64,000 nt of DNA from Corynebacterium durum (GTDB lineage Bacteria; Actinomycetota; Actinomycetes; Mycobacteriales; Mycobacteriaceae): NCBI RefSeq assembly GCF_030408675.1, contig NZ_CP047200.1:1-64000 (forward strand). The letters run 5' to 3'. Positions 12,045-20,997 of the stretch are shown piece after piece (position 1 is the first letter of the stretch; every line of letters starts with the position of its first letter). The notes beneath the pieces are model-generated. The model was not told where the DNA came from and made no database searches. It saw nothing but the letters and a program-made list of their open reading frames with translations. A program made the position numbers and the translations under genes.

Positions 12045-14603
12045 GTGAGCGACGATAATTTTGATGGTGGCGGCGACCTTTTTGACCGCATCCACCCGGT
12101 GGATATTGGCGAGGAGATGCAGTCGAGCTACATCGACTACGCCATGTCGGTCATTGTGGGTCGTGCCCTCCCGGAGGTGCGGGACGGTCTGAAGCCAGTG
12201 CACCGCCGCATTTTGTACGCGATGTTTGATAATGGCTACCGGCCGGAGCGTAGCTATGTGAAGTCGGCTAAGCCTGTCGCGGACACAATGGGTAATTACC
12301 ACCCGCATGGTGATTCGGCTATTTACGACACATTGGTGCGTATGGCCCAGCCATGGTCAATGCGGTATCCGCTGGTGGACGGCCAGGGCAACTTCGGTTC
12401 GCGCGGTAACGATGGCCCGGCCGCCATGCGTTATACGGAGTCTCGCTTGACTCCGCTGGCCATGGAGATGGTGCGCGATATTCGTGAAAACACCGTGGAT
12501 TTTGCTCCGAACTATGACGGCAAAACCACCGAACCAACAGTGCTCCCTTCGCGTGTACCTAACCTGTTGATGAATGGTTCCGGCGGTATTGCCGTGGGCA
12601 TGGCCACGAACATTCCGCCGCATAACCTACGCGAATTGGCCGATGCAATTATTTGGATGCTGGACAACCCGGATGCTGATGAAGCTGCGGGGTTGGAAGC
12701 ATGCATGGAGTACATTAAAGGCCCAGATTTCCCGACCGCTGGCCTTATTGTGGGGGACCAGGGCATTAAAGATGCCTACACCACTGGTCGTGGTTCAATT
12801 CGTATGCGCGGCGTGACCTCTATTGAAGAGGAAGGCAACCGCCAGACCATTGTGATCACGGAACTTCCGTACCAGGTCAACCCCGATAACATGATTTCCA
12901 ACATCGCGGAGCAGGTGAATCAGGGCAAGCTTGTTGGCATTTCCAAGATTGAGGATGAATCCTCCGATCGTGTGGGTATGCGCATTGTGGTCACATTGAA
13001 GCGCGATGCTGTGCCGCGCGTGGTGCTGAATAACCTGTATAAGCACTCGCAGCTGCAAACCAGTTTCGGTGCCAACATGCTGTCTATTGTTGACGGCGTG
13101 CCCCGCACCCTGCGCATCGATCAGATGATCCGCTACTACGTGGCTCACCAAATTGATGTGATTGTTCGGCGCACCCAATTCCGTCTGGATGAGGCAGAAA
13201 AGCGCGCCCACATTCTGCGAGGCTTGGTCAAAGCACTGGACATGCTGGATGAGGTTATCGCCCTGATCCGCCGGTCCGAAACCGTGGACATTGCCCGCAA
13301 CGGCCTGATGGACCTACTGGACATTGATGAGGTCCAGGCCGATGCCATTCTGGCTATGCAGCTGCGCCGTCTCGCCGCCCTGGAACGCCAGAAAATCATT
13401 GATGAATTGGCAGAGATTGAAGAAATCATCGCCGACCTGAAAGATATTCTCGCCCGCCCAGAGCGCCAGCGTGCCATTGTGCGTGACGAACTCAAAGAAA
13501 TCGTGGATAAGCACGGCGACGATCGCCGCACCCAGATCGTGGCTGCTACCGGCGACGTGACCGAGGAAGACCTCATCGCCCGCGAAAACGTTGTGGTGAC
13601 CATCACCTCCACGGGCTACGCGAAGCGCACCAAGGTTGACTCCTACCGCAACCAGAAGCGCGGCGGCAAAGGTGTGCGCGGCGCCGAACTCAAGCAGGAC
13701 GACGTGGTGCGCAACTTCTTCGTCTGCTCCACGCACGATTGGATCCTGTTCTTCACCAACTACGGTCGCGTGTACCGCCTCAAGGCATACGAACTGCCAG
13801 AGGCATCCCGCACAGCCCGCGGCCAGCACGTGGCCAACCTGCTGGAATTCCAACCCGGCGAGCATATTGCGCAGGTGATCCAGATCCAGGGCTACGAGGA
13901 CGCCGAATACCTGGTGCTCTCCACCGCCCATGGCCGCGTGAAGAAGTCCCGCCTGGCCGATTACGATTCCTCCCGCTCCGGTGGTTTGATTGCCATCAAC
14001 CTCAACGAAGGCGACCGCCTCATCGGCGCGGCATTGTGTTCCGCAGACGACGACCTGCTGCTGGTCTCCGAGGAAGGCCAGGCAATTCGATTCACCGCCA
14101 ACGATGACACGTTGCGCCCCATGGGCCGCGCCACCGCTGGCGTGAAGGGTATGCGCTTCCGTGGCGACGACCAGCTCCTGGCCATGTGCGTGGTCCGCGA
14201 CGGCGACTACCTCCTGGTGGCCACTTCCGGTGGCTACGGCAAGCGCACTGCCATGGAGGAATACCCTGTCAAGGGCCGCGGCGGTTTGGGCGTGGTCACC
14301 TTCAAATACACCCCCAAACGTGGCAAGCTTATTGGTGCCCTGGCGGTGGATAGTGATGACCAAATCTTTGCCATAACCTCAGCCGGAGGTGTGATCCGCA
14401 CCGAAGTTGGTCAGATACGTCCTTCGTCCCGCCAAACAATGGGCGTGCGACTAGTTAATCTAGAAAAAGACGTGGAGCTGTTCGCCATTGACCGCAACGT
14501 CGAAGGCGAAGGCGAAGAAACAGCCGAAGCTGTGGCAATCAACGACGCTCAAGCTCCCACACTTATCGACGCCCCCGACACCACAGCAGGCGAGGAGAGC
14601 TAA
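12045..14603 (+). CDS. gyrA: DNA gyrase subunit A
   Basis: Breakage–reunion subunit of gyrase, 852 residues. The active-site tyrosine is Y130 (AAMRYTE). The quinolone-resistance region reads [17 protein letters not shown] with S91 and D95, equivalent to E. coli S83 and D87, so no common resistance change is present. The C-terminal half carries the beta-pinwheel repeats including the GyrA-box-like [13 protein letters not shown] at 12045 follows AGGAAACAGG. Its stop overlaps the next start (TAATG). Here gyrA is separated from gyrB by 4.6 kb. Confidence 0.97.
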   Translation: MSDDNFDGGGDLFDRIHPVDIGEEMQSSYIDYAMSVIVGRALPEVRDGLKPVHRRILYAMFDNGYRPERSYVKSAKPVADTMGNYHPHGDSAIYDTLVRMAQPWSMRYPLVDGQGNFGSRGNDGPAAMRYTESRLTPLAMEMVRDIRENTVDFAPNYDGKTTEPTVLPSRVPNLLMNGSGGIAVGMATNIPPHNLRELADAIIWMLDNPDADEAAGLEACMEYIKGPDFPTAGLIVGDQGIKDAYTTGRGSIRMRGVTSIEEEGNRQTIVITELPYQVNPDNMISNIAEQVNQGKLVGISKIEDESSDRVGMRIVVTLKRDAVPRVVLNNLYKHSQLQTSFGANMLSIVDGVPRTLRIDQMIRYYVAHQIDVIVRRTQFRLDEAEKRAHILRGLVKALDMLDEVIALIRRSETVDIARNGLMDLLDIDEVQADAILAMQLRRLAALERQKIIDELAEIEEIIADLKDILARPERQRAIVRDELKEIVDKHGDDRRTQIVAATGDVTEEDLIARENVVVTITSTGYAKRTKVDSYRNQKRGGKGVRGAELKQDDVVRNFFVCSTHDWILFFTNYGRVYRLKAYELPEASRTARGQHVANLLEFQPGEHIAQVIQIQGYEDAEYLVLSTAHGRVKKSRLADYDSSRSGGLIAINLNEGDRLIGAALCSADDDLLLVSEEGQAIRFTANDDTLRPMGRATAGVKGMRFRGDDQLLAMCVVRDGDYLLVATSGGYGKRTAMEEYPVKGRGGLGVVTFKYTPKRGKLIGALAVDSDDQIFAITSAGGVIRTEVGQIRPSSRQTMGVRLVNLEKDVELFAIDRNVEGEGEETAEAVAINDAQAPTLIDAPDTTAGEES

Positions 14604-14941
14604 TGGCCACCCGTAAAGTAACCGTTCACCGAATCTCACCCATGTCCATGTTCCGCACGGCACTGGCGCTATCCCTTGCCGGGTTGGTCGCATGGATCCT
14701 GTGCGTGGTCATCCTTTTCCTAGGGATGCAGCTCACCGGCGTCCTCGGGCGAGTCAATGACGGCTTCGGCGGTAGCGGCTTCCTCTCATTCGGCACGGTC
14801 CTCAGCATTGCAGCTCTCATCGGCGCTATTAACGCTCTGCTGGTTACCGCGTTGGCCCCCATCGGTGCTGTCCTGTACAACAGCTTCGTGGACCTGTTCG
14901 GCGGCCTCGTCGTGGAAACCAAAGACGGCGCCAACAGCTAA
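14603..14941 (+). CDS. DUF3566 membrane protein
   Basis: A 112-residue protein with two membrane helices (about 17–45 and 60–88) and a basic N-terminus (TRKVTVHRISPMSMFRTAL). It matches the DUF3566 family, whose Mycobacterium member lies directly downstream of gyrA. The ATG overlaps the gyrA stop, so it is co-translated. Its function is unknown; in relatives it is linked to the cell-envelope/division region. Confidence 0.88.
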   Translation: MATRKVTVHRISPMSMFRTALALSLAGLVAWILCVVILFLGMQLTGVLGRVNDGFGGSGFLSFGTVLSIAALIGAINALLVTALAPIGAVLYNSFVDLFGGLVVETKDGANS

Positions 14942-15185
14942 CGCGCCGTTTATCGCTTATCGACGGCCCGGGTGCACCGTGGGCTGTCATAGTACATGTT
15001 GCAGCCACTGTGACATCTGGGAGACTTCCTGGTGTTGCGGTGGCTGTCGGCGTGCTCGTGGGGGTGCCTTCGAGTGGCGCGATGCCGTAGTATCAGCTAC
15101 TATGTAAGTCAGTTCCGAAAAAAGGTAGTTAACCAGCGGATTTGCCTAGTTTCATTTAACTCGGTAAAGTTCTATCTCGTTCCAA

Positions 15186-15262
15186 GGGCCTATAGCTCAG
15201 GCGGTTAGAGCGCTTCGCTGATAACGAAGAGGTCGCAGGTTCGAATCCTGCTAGGCCCACCA
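15186..15262 (+). tRNA. tRNA-Ile (GAT)
   Basis: A 77-base cloverleaf including an encoded CCA. Acceptor stem GGGCCTA/TAGGCCC, D-arm TAGCTCAG…GTTAGAGCG, anticodon stem CTTCG/CGAAG with anticodon GAT at 15220–15222, and T-arm GGTTCGAATCC. It is followed 10 bp later by tRNA-Ala, the usual actinobacterial pair after gyrA. Confidence 0.97.
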
Positions 15263-15272
15263 TTGGAACAAA

Positions 15273-15345
15273 GGGGCATTAGCTCAATTGGTAGAGCATC
15301 TGCTTTGCAAGCAGAAGGTCAGGAGTTCGATTCTCCTATGCTCCA
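15273..15345 (+). tRNA. tRNA-Ala (TGC)
   Basis: A 73-base cloverleaf without encoded CCA. Acceptor GGGGCAT/ATGCTCC, anticodon stem TCTGC/GCAGA with anticodon TGC at 15306–15308, and T-arm GAGTTCGATTC. Foreign GC-rich DNA begins within a few bases of its 3' end, so it marks an integration or rearrangement point. Confidence 0.97.
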
Positions 15346-15756
15346 CCTGAGGGGGAAGTGTCGAACTCGTGCTTTCTGGCATAGGTTCGCACTTCCCCCG
15401 CTCTGTCCCCGCTGAGAAGGGCCCCTTCCAGGTCATCGAGCTCGATGTGCTTCTCGCTGTCGTAGTAGTAGGGCACGATGACGATCTGGTTCGGCCCGAC
15501 GAAGACCTTGTCGACGAAGTAGTCGAACAGCTGGTCGCGTGTGTCGACGGTGTCGATCGTGGCTTCGGCGAACCTCTTGTAGAATGATCCGATTGAGACC
15601 TCGTCCTCGAAGAGGGTTGCCTTGACACGCTCGGTCTGGATCGCGGCGTCGAGTTCTTGTTTCTGGGCCTCCAGGGCGTTCATGGCCTCAGCGGTCGACG
15701 CGTTGAAGATCCCCTGGGCGATCGCCTTGACGAAGTTGGCGAGCTTGGCCTCGCTG
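15336..15756 (-). pseudogene. Truncated large serine recombinase (C-terminal part)
   Basis: The minus-strand reading AKLANFVKAIAQGIFNASTAEAMNALEAQKQELD, then FYKRFAEATIDTVDTRDQLFDYFVDKVFVGPNQIVIVPYYYD, matches the coiled-coil C-terminal part of large serine recombinases that integrate phages and conjugative elements. The catalytic N-terminal domain is missing. At the other end the frame runs into the tRNA-Ala 3' end and takes its stop there (15336–15338), so the native C-terminus is cut too. The right boundary near 15756 abuts a transposase remnant. Confidence 0.7.
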
Positions 15757-16056
15757 GCTGTCGACCTAGCCGACCACTATCGCAAGACCCACGAGCGCGG
15801 CGATGAGGTCCTCAATGCGCTGGAGGCCCGCAGGAGGGACATCGAGGCGCACCTGACCGTGGTCATGGCCGCCCTGGCCGTCGCCCGACACCTCCAGGAG
15901 ACCACCGGGATCAGCATCAAACGCATCATCCGCACCCTCAAGCCCCTCCAGGACGTCACCATCAACCTCAACGGCCACCACCTCACCGCCGCCGACCCCC
16001 TGACCCCCGAAGCCGAAGAAATCCTCACCGCCCTGAGCATCCCAACAGGGCACTAA
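15757..16056 (+). pseudogene. IS1634-family transposase, C-terminal fragment
   Basis: About 100 residues (DHYRKTHERGDEVLNALEARRRDIEAHLTVVMAALAVARHLQETTGISIKRIIRTLKPLQ … PEAEEILTAL) correspond to the end of IS1634-type transposases. The DDE core is absent because the left part is replaced by recombinase sequence. The TAA is followed after 3 bp by an IS terminal sequence that recurs inverted at 17970. Confidence 0.7.
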
Positions 16057-16059
16057 AAA

Positions 16060-16073
16060 CTGTGCAACTCAGG
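16060..16073 (+). repeat. Right terminal inverted repeat of the IS1634-type element
   Basis: CTGTGCAACTCAGG lies immediately after the transposase fragment. Its exact reverse complement is at 17970–17983, in front of a transposase N-terminal fragment, which identifies the pair as element ends. Confidence 0.65.
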
Positions 16074-16194
16074 CCCGACTTCCCTGGGACGCACTATATG
16101 ATAACCTTGCTGACGCCCAGTAGTCGAACAGCGGATATCTTCAACACCGCCCGAGAACCGCCCGCCCACGTGTCTGCCGACAGGAACACTCCTC

Positions 16195-17493
16195 ATGACC
16201 GATACCAGCGTAACCGACGCACCCCGTTCAGCCACTGCAGTACCCCCTTCTGCGACCGTGGGCCGCTTCCTGCACTCCCTGACGCCCATGCGCTCACGCG
16301 ACCCGCACGAGGAGCACCGGGTGGCCACCACCCTGGAGCTCCTCTACGACCTGACCCTGGTGATCGCCTTCGGCGTCAGCGGCGTCCAGATGGCGCATGC
16401 CCTGGCCTTAGGGCATGTGGCGGCGGGGCTGGCTGCCTTCAGCTTCGTCCAGTTCTGCACGATCTGGGCCTGGATGAGCTACTCCAGCTTCGCCTCCTCC
16501 TACGACACCGACGACTGGGGCGTGCGGTCGGGAGTCGCGGTCCAGATGGTGGGCGTCATCATGATGACCACGGGCATCCCCGCGCTCTACGAGGGCTTCG
16601 AGCACGGATGGCAGCTGCACTCCGGCACCATAGTGGTCGGGTACGTGGTCATGAGGGTCTCGCTGGTCGTGCTGTGGCTGCGGGCCGCGCGGGCCAACCC
16701 GGACCAGGCCCGCGCCTGCCGGATCCACGCCCTGTGGATCGTACTGGTCCAGGTGCTGTGGGTCGGCACGCTCTTCGTCCACCTCAACGCCCTGTCGCTC
16801 TTCATCGTCTCGGTCCTGCTGTTCACCATGGAGTTGGCGGTGCCGATGCACCTCGTGCGCCGCTACGACCACATGGCCTGGCACCCTCATCACCTGGCCG
16901 AGCGCTTCGGCCTGTTGACGATCATCACCCTGGGCGAGGTGCTGGTGGGAACCGCGCAGTCCGTAACCGCTCTGTACACCGAGCACGGCTGGTCGGCCTC
17001 CGCCGTGGTAGTCCTGGCCTCAGGAGTCTCGATCGCGCTAGGACTGTGGTGGGTCTACTTCGAGGTGCCCTTCGGCCAGGTCCTCCACAAGCACCCCACC
17101 AGGACCGTGACGGTCGCCTACGTCCACTTCATCCTCTTCGCCTCCCTGGCAGCGATCGGGGCGGGCCTGCACGTCGCCGCCCTGCGCGAGGAAGGACACG
17201 CAGTGATCTCGTCCACCGGCGCCGTCCTGAGCGTCGCGGTACCCGTGGCCGTGTTCGTTATCATCCTGTACGCACTCGTGGTCGCGGTGAACCTGCTCGC
17301 CCTGGGGCGCATCTACCAACTCATGCTGGGCCTGACCATCGCGGCCCTGGCCGGGTCGGTGCTCCTGTCCCTGGCCGGCGTCCCCTTCGAAGCCTGCCTG
17401 GCAGTCATCGTCCTGGCACCATGGATTAACGTGGCCGGCGTGGAGACCGTGGGGTCTTGGCATATGCACAAGCGCCTGGAGGTCGATGCATAG
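16195..17493 (+). CDS. ltrA: Low temperature requirement A (LtrA) family membrane protein
   Basis: A 432-residue protein with many membrane helices. HRVATTLELLYDLTLVIAFGVSG near residue 40 and HHLAERFGLLTIITLGEVLVG in the middle are LtrA hallmarks. LtrA was first linked to cold growth in Listeria; its biochemical role is unclear. The gene is intact, far richer in G+C than the core (48 of 60 bases in 16681–16740), and bracketed by two broken IS1634-type copies, so it was very probably acquired from a high-GC actinomycete. ATG 16195 follows GGAACACTCCTC. Confidence 0.82.
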   Translation: MTDTSVTDAPRSATAVPPSATVGRFLHSLTPMRSRDPHEEHRVATTLELLYDLTLVIAFGVSGVQMAHALALGHVAAGLAAFSFVQFCTIWAWMSYSSFASSYDTDDWGVRSGVAVQMVGVIMMTTGIPALYEGFEHGWQLHSGTIVVGYVVMRVSLVVLWLRAARANPDQARACRIHALWIVLVQVLWVGTLFVHLNALSLFIVSVLLFTMELAVPMHLVRRYDHMAWHPHHLAERFGLLTIITLGEVLVGTAQSVTALYTEHGWSASAVVVLASGVSIALGLWWVYFEVPFGQVLHKHPTRTVTVAYVHFILFASLAAIGAGLHVAALREEGHAVISSTGAVLSVAVPVAVFVIILYALVVAVNLLALGRIYQLMLGLTIAALAGSVLLSLAGVPFEACLAVIVLAPWINVAGVETVGSWHMHKRLEVDA

Positions 17494-17593
17494 ACCGCCG
17501 ATTCATCGCACAGCCCTACGAATAACCGCACAAGCCCACCAGCCCACCGACACAACCGCTCCCGTCCCGAAGGACCCGCAGCACCCCGCCTGA

Positions 17594-17969
17594 TCAGCTC
17601 TTCTCAGCGCTGCCGCCATCCGCGCCGTCCGGCGAAGGATCCCCGTCGGGAGCATTGGCGGGAGGGATGAGCCCGGCTCTTCTGGATTGCTCGAGGTATT
17701 TCCGATACAGGCAGTCCAACGCCTCGGCCATATCGACCCGGTTATCCACTTCCAGCACGGTGAGCTGCTCATTGGAAGACGGGTCGGGCACCGGCCCCAC
17801 AGCGGGCGGCAGGTCAGGACGGCGCAGCCGCCTCTGCTCCGCCAGAAGGTAGGCGCACTCGACGGATGACAACGGCATGGTGTCCATGGTCAGCGGCGTC
17901 GGCGGGAAGCCCTCTATCTTCGAGATGAGCCAGCAGTAATAGCGGCGAATGGGCCGTAGATGCTTCCAT
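17594..17969 (-). pseudogene. 5'-truncated hypothetical gene, function unknown
   Basis: From ATG 17887 the frame encodes 97 residues (MPLSSVECAYLLAEQRRLRRPDLPP…). The same frame continues upstream without a stop as HLRPIRRYYCWLISKIEGFPPTPLT up to the IS end at 17970, so the original gene probably started further right and was cut by the element. I do not recognise the family. The C-terminus is Pro/Asp/Gly-rich and disordered. A 97-residue complete gene is the alternative. Confidence 0.4.
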
Positions 17970-17983
17970 CCTGAGTTGCACAG
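17970..17983 (+). repeat. Left terminal inverted repeat of a second IS1634-type copy
   Basis: CCTGAGTTGCACAG is the exact reverse complement of the repeat at 16060–16073. It stands about 100 bp before a transposase N-terminus, as the left end of an element should. Confidence 0.65.
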
Positions 17984-18080
17984 GTTGGGGTGGTTTGTGT
18001 TTCAGGGTGGGGTTTTTCGTTGGGATTGTGGGGGTGGGGTGGTCGTTTCGGGGCACTAAGGCGGCGGTAGGATCTGGTGG

Positions 18081-18272
18081 GTGAGTCCGTACCTGCGTCA
18101 GGTCAAGACAGCCTCGGGGGCCACGGCCGTGCAGGTCGTGGCCAAGGACCATGGTGTGCGCCGGATCGTGGAGCACCTGGGGTCGGCCCATGACGAGGCC
18201 GAGCTGGCTGCGCTGATGCGTCTGGGGCGCCAGCGGCTCCTGGCCGGCCAGCAGGTCCTGGACCTGGGGCCG
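18081..18272 (+). pseudogene. IS1634-family transposase, N-terminal fragment
   Basis: GTG 18081 begins SPYLRQVKTASGATAVQVVAKDHGVRRIVEHLGSAHDEAELAALMRLGRQRLLAGQQVLDLG, the typical first ~65 residues of IS1634-type transposases. The similarity stops at about 18272, where sequence antisense to a Rep gene begins. It and the fragment at 15757–16056 are complementary halves in the same orientation. Confidence 0.7.
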
Positions 18273-18274
18273 GG

Positions 18275-18520
18275 TAACGCAAACCACGAGGCGAGAATCT
18301 CCGGGCTGATCTCCTTGTGGGTCCATAGCAGGACGTGGACGTGATCGGTACCGACGTCCTGGTCCTGGAGAATCCAGGCCCAGCCCTTGATGGTGCGGTG
18401 GCTGAAGCCCTTTTCCAGAGCGTCGAGAGTCCAGTCCGTCCCATCGAGGTGCTGGACGAACTTGTAGACGCGCACTGGGTGCTTGTCCTCCAGGAGGTTG
18501 ATCATGTTGCTGTCACTCAT
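18275..18520 (-). pseudogene. Truncated plasmid replication initiator (Rep, HUH-like)
   Basis: About 82 residues (MSDSNMINLLEDKHPVRVYKFVQHLDGTDWTL…) include ILQDQDVGTDHVHVLLWTHKEISPEILASWF. The HVHVLL segment has the form of the metal-binding HUH motif of rolling-circle Rep proteins, preceded by the customary HDKD-like element. The C-terminal part, with the nicking tyrosine, is removed by the IS fragment. The start has AAAGGAAC upstream. The Rep family assignment is by motif only. Confidence 0.5.
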
Positions 18521-19033
18521 GGCATGTTCCTTTCTGTTGAGCAGAGGACACGTGGCAGCCCATCGACCATGTTATATGAGGACCCAGCCGTCGGAAACGC
18601 ATCGGTGCTTCTGTCCCCGGAAGAGGTACAGATGTACAGATTCGCGCAACGCGTTCTGTACCTGAACCCCACCGAATTGCGCCTGTGCGCGTAAGCCGTT
18701 TTCCCTGGTAGGACACGGTTTTAGGTTCAGGGGCAGGCGAAGAGGTACAGAAGGTACAAAGATGCACGCGTTCTACGTGAGAACATCTCTGTGCCATTGA
18801 GCTCCCGAAAGCTGCTACATCTGCTACAAGGGTCTGTTTCGGTTGGTACGTCAGGGGGAACGCTGTAGCAGCTCTTGCAGCGGCTCTGCTACGAACTGCT
18901 ACCGTTTCTGCTGCTTCGCGACGGTTCGCCTGGTAAACGAGGGGAAACGGTGTAGCGCGACGTGTAGCAGAACCAGTGCGCGAGTGGCTATCAAAACTGC
19001 TACAGGGGCCAGCGGGGGAGAGATCGGCGGAGG
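18521..19033. other. Iteron-like repeats, probable plasmid origin remnant
   Basis: Non-coding, with two short repeat families. AAGAGGTACAGA occurs at 18621–18632 and 18740–18751, with further GTACA copies around 18633 and 18752. CTGCTACA or its complement occurs about seven times: 18812, 18821, 18864 (inverted), 18886, 18896, 18963 (inverted) and 18998. Such iterated sites beside a rep gene resemble an iteron-controlled plasmid origin. Confidence 0.4.
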
Positions 19034-19273
19034 TCATCGTGCCACCGCCTTCGAGGCAGACGTCTCGACCCGGTTGGCGTCGAGCCAGGTTCGCAGGTCA
19101 TCGAGACGGTAGAGCGTACGCGAGTGGGGCGTACCGACGCGAACGAAGACCGGGCCGACGCCCTGTGTGCGCCAGTTAGAGAGTGTGCGCGGGCTGACAC
19201 CGATGAGGGCTGCGGCCTCCGTGGCCGGGACCGAGAGCGTGGATAAATCGTTGATCGTCTGGGGAGTAGACAT
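19034..19273 (-). CDS. Small helix-turn-helix (excisionase-like) protein
   Basis: A 79-residue protein with a MerR-type/AlpA-like HTH: SVPATEAAALIGVSPRTLSNWRTQGVGPVFVRVG then RLDDLRTWLDANRV. Such proteins are excisionases or plasmid regulators. It fits the mobile-element context (recombinase, Rep, IS remnants). It appears complete; whether it still has a target is unknown. Confidence 0.7.
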   Translation of the reverse strand: MSTPQTINDLSTLSVPATEAAALIGVSPRTLSNWRTQGVGPVFVRVGTPHSRTLYRLDDLRTWLDANRVETSASKAVAR

Positions 19274-19744
19274 AGTTCACCCCGTGGGTGAACCTCGCCA
19301 GAACGGTCTTACGTCTCCTATGCAACGGCCATATCGGTTCGTCGTGCTTCTGTGCCTGCCGGTCCGATGAGTTCCGCCCTGCGAGATTCGGCGGCAGCTG
19401 GGATTTCGTCGTACATCGGGTGACCTGACACCTTGGCGCTTCGTGGTAAGTCTTGTGCGCCAATCCTACCAAGCATGTCAACTGCGGGTCAACTGAGTGG
19501 TGCTCCAGTCTGTTTCTGCCGCATCGCCGCCTTACGCAGACAGCGCCACCAGCAGTAGGTGGTCTTGCGCCGGGATGAGTTCGACACGTGCACCCTGAGC
19601 CCCACAGCGTAACCGCTGGGTCTTAGATGTGAGACCCAGCGGTTTTGTTTGTTTGAGGGGTTGACATTGGTTCTCGCCGTTGCTGTTTGATAGACCATAA
19701 CCTGCACCAATGCCATACCCTAACCCCATATGTACACTCAATCG
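19274..19744. other. Intergenic region, no gene seen
   Basis: The right edge of the foreign patch lies here. No open frame with family similarity on either strand. The only clear structure is the terminator at 19613–19654. Confidence 0.5.
19613..19654 (+). terminator. Rho-independent terminator
   Basis: A perfect 11-bp stem (CCGCTGGGTCT at 19613–19623, AGACCCAGCGG at 19632–19642) with an 8-base loop and the T-rich tail TTTTGTTTGTTT. No plus-strand gene directly precedes it, so it is probably left over from the original chromosomal or mobile context. Confidence 0.8.
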
Positions 19745-19800
19745 ACATATCCCCCCAATATGTCGATTTTTCCGCTCAAAATCGACATATCACTGCATCG
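19745..19800. repeat. 56-bp direct repeat, copy downstream of fic
   Basis: It matches 20917–20972 at 53 of 56 positions. Each copy contains several copies of the core CGACATAT in both orientations (for example ATATGTCGATT then AATCGACATAT). This copy lies just after the fic stop codon. Confidence 0.85.
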
Positions 19801-19808
19801 CTCCTGGT

Positions 19809-20903
19809 CTAGGGCGCGGGGAGAACGTCGAGTGCGCGTTGGTTGATGAATACCTTCTGCCGTCCGTGCTTCACTTCGACGAGGATCCCAAGATCCGCAA
19901 GAGTGCTCAGCCAGTGTGCGGCTGTTTGGCGTTTCGCCAGGCCAGCCTCCTCAATGTTTTTGATACGGATGTAGGGGTGGGTGAACAGGAGTTCTGCGAG
20001 TTCCTTGGCCGGGCTGATGCCAGCTTTTTCGCGAAGCTCAGAGGCTGTCTGGTCTTGTAGTCGCCAAAGTTTCTCAATAAGCGTTGACGCAGTGCGCGCA
20101 GATTCTTCAATACCTTTGACAAGGAAGATGATCCATTCTTCCCATGCCCCTTCAGTGGTGACGGCGCGTAAAAGCCCGTAGTAGTCGGCCTTGTTGTTCA
20201 CAATGTAGCCGGATAGATACAAAACTGGTAGGCGAAGTAGCCCTTCTTGCACCAAGAGCAAGATGTTGAGAATGCGTCCCGTTCGCCCATTACCGTCATA
20301 GAACGGGTGGATGGCTTCAAACTGGTAATGCAGCAGTGCCAACAAAACAAGCGGGTCAAGTCCATGGTCAGAGTAGATGAAGCGTTCCCATTGGCTTAGG
20401 TGCTGTTCAATGATCTCTTTACCTTCCGGCGGGGTATAGAACTTGATTTTTTTTACCGGATCGCCAATGTACGTGCCAGGCATGGATCGCACTACTGCAG
20501 GTGCGTCGTGCAGGGCGGAACAGACCTGCTGCGCGGTGTGGATTGATAGTGGGCGTGTTGCTAAAGATTCCACACCTAAGTGAAGTGCCTTGTTGTATCG
20601 CAAAGCTTCTTTGGTCGCGGGTGTTGGTTCGGCGTCCACTGCATAGGCGGCGCGGAAAAGCTCGTCGTTGGTGGTCACAATGTTTTCAATTTCGCTGGAG
20701 GCTTGGGCTTCTCGTAGCGGAATTGTTGAGGTGATAATGGCCGGATTAGAAATGAGACGACATGCAGAATCCAGTGCGCCAAGTTCTTTATTGGCGGCGA
20801 TGACGGCCTTGAGTACCGCGACAGTTTCTACTTCGTCACGCGGCGGTAGTGGCGGCAGGTTGTTGTACGGGATATTTGGGTCGAACGGGCTGTGGTCGCT
20901 CAT
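19809..20903 (-). CDS. fic: Fic domain protein (probable AMPylase) with winged-helix tail
   Basis: A 364-residue protein. The Fic active-site motif HPFYDGNGRTGR is at 199–210 and complete, predicting transfer of AMP or a related group to a target protein. The N-terminal inhibitory motif (S/T)xxxE(G/N) is present as SSEIEN at 69–74, so it is a self-inhibited class II type Fic. The C-terminal ~70 residues (PAKELAELLFTHPYIRIKNIEEAGLAKRQTAAHWLSTLADLGIL) look like a winged helix, suggesting DNA binding. ATG 20903 is preferred; an extension to 20960 would translate the operator-like repeat. It sits between two 56-bp direct repeats. Confidence 0.88.
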   Translation of the reverse strand: MSDHSPFDPNIPYNNLPPLPPRDEVETVAVLKAVIAANKELGALDSACRLISNPAIITSTIPLREAQASSEIENIVTTNDELFRAAYAVDAEPTPATKEALRYNKALHLGVESLATRPLSIHTAQQVCSALHDAPAVVRSMPGTYIGDPVKKIKFYTPPEGKEIIEQHLSQWERFIYSDHGLDPLVLLALLHYQFEAIHPFYDGNGRTGRILNILLLVQEGLLRLPVLYLSGYIVNNKADYYGLLRAVTTEGAWEEWIIFLVKGIEESARTASTLIEKLWRLQDQTASELREKAGISPAKELAELLFTHPYIRIKNIEEAGLAKRQTAAHWLSTLADLGILVEVKHGRQKVFINQRALDVLPAP

Positions 20904-20916
20904 GTCTAGAGAATAA

Positions 20917-20972
20917 ACATATCCCCCGAATATGTCGATTTTCCCGCCCAAAATCGACATATCACTGCATCG
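20917..20972. repeat. 56-bp direct repeat, copy upstream of fic (probable operator)
   Basis: The copy begins 14 bp upstream of the fic start and must overlap its promoter. The multiple CGACATAT cores suggest a site for a regulator, possibly Fic's own winged-helix domain. The downstream copy is at 19745–19800. Confidence 0.8.
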
Positions 20973-20997
20973 TCGCTGCTAGAGCAACCCCTAGAAT

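Noticed and set aside
13314..14363. Long minus-strand open frame inside gyrA
   Set aside because: It mirrors gyrA codon bias and has His/Val/Gly-rich low-likelihood composition; many such antisense frames occur in this GC-rich DNA.
16062..17429. 455-codon frame overlapping ltrA in another frame
   Set aside because: It is Arg/Pro/Gly-rich shadow of ltrA; only the 16195 frame encodes a membrane protein with family motifs.
15331..19744. Duplicate of the tRNA-Ala 3' end (att site) at the far side of the foreign patch
   Set aside because: I searched by eye for the last 15–18 bases of the tRNA and found no second copy, so integration by the remnant recombinase at this tRNA is not shown.
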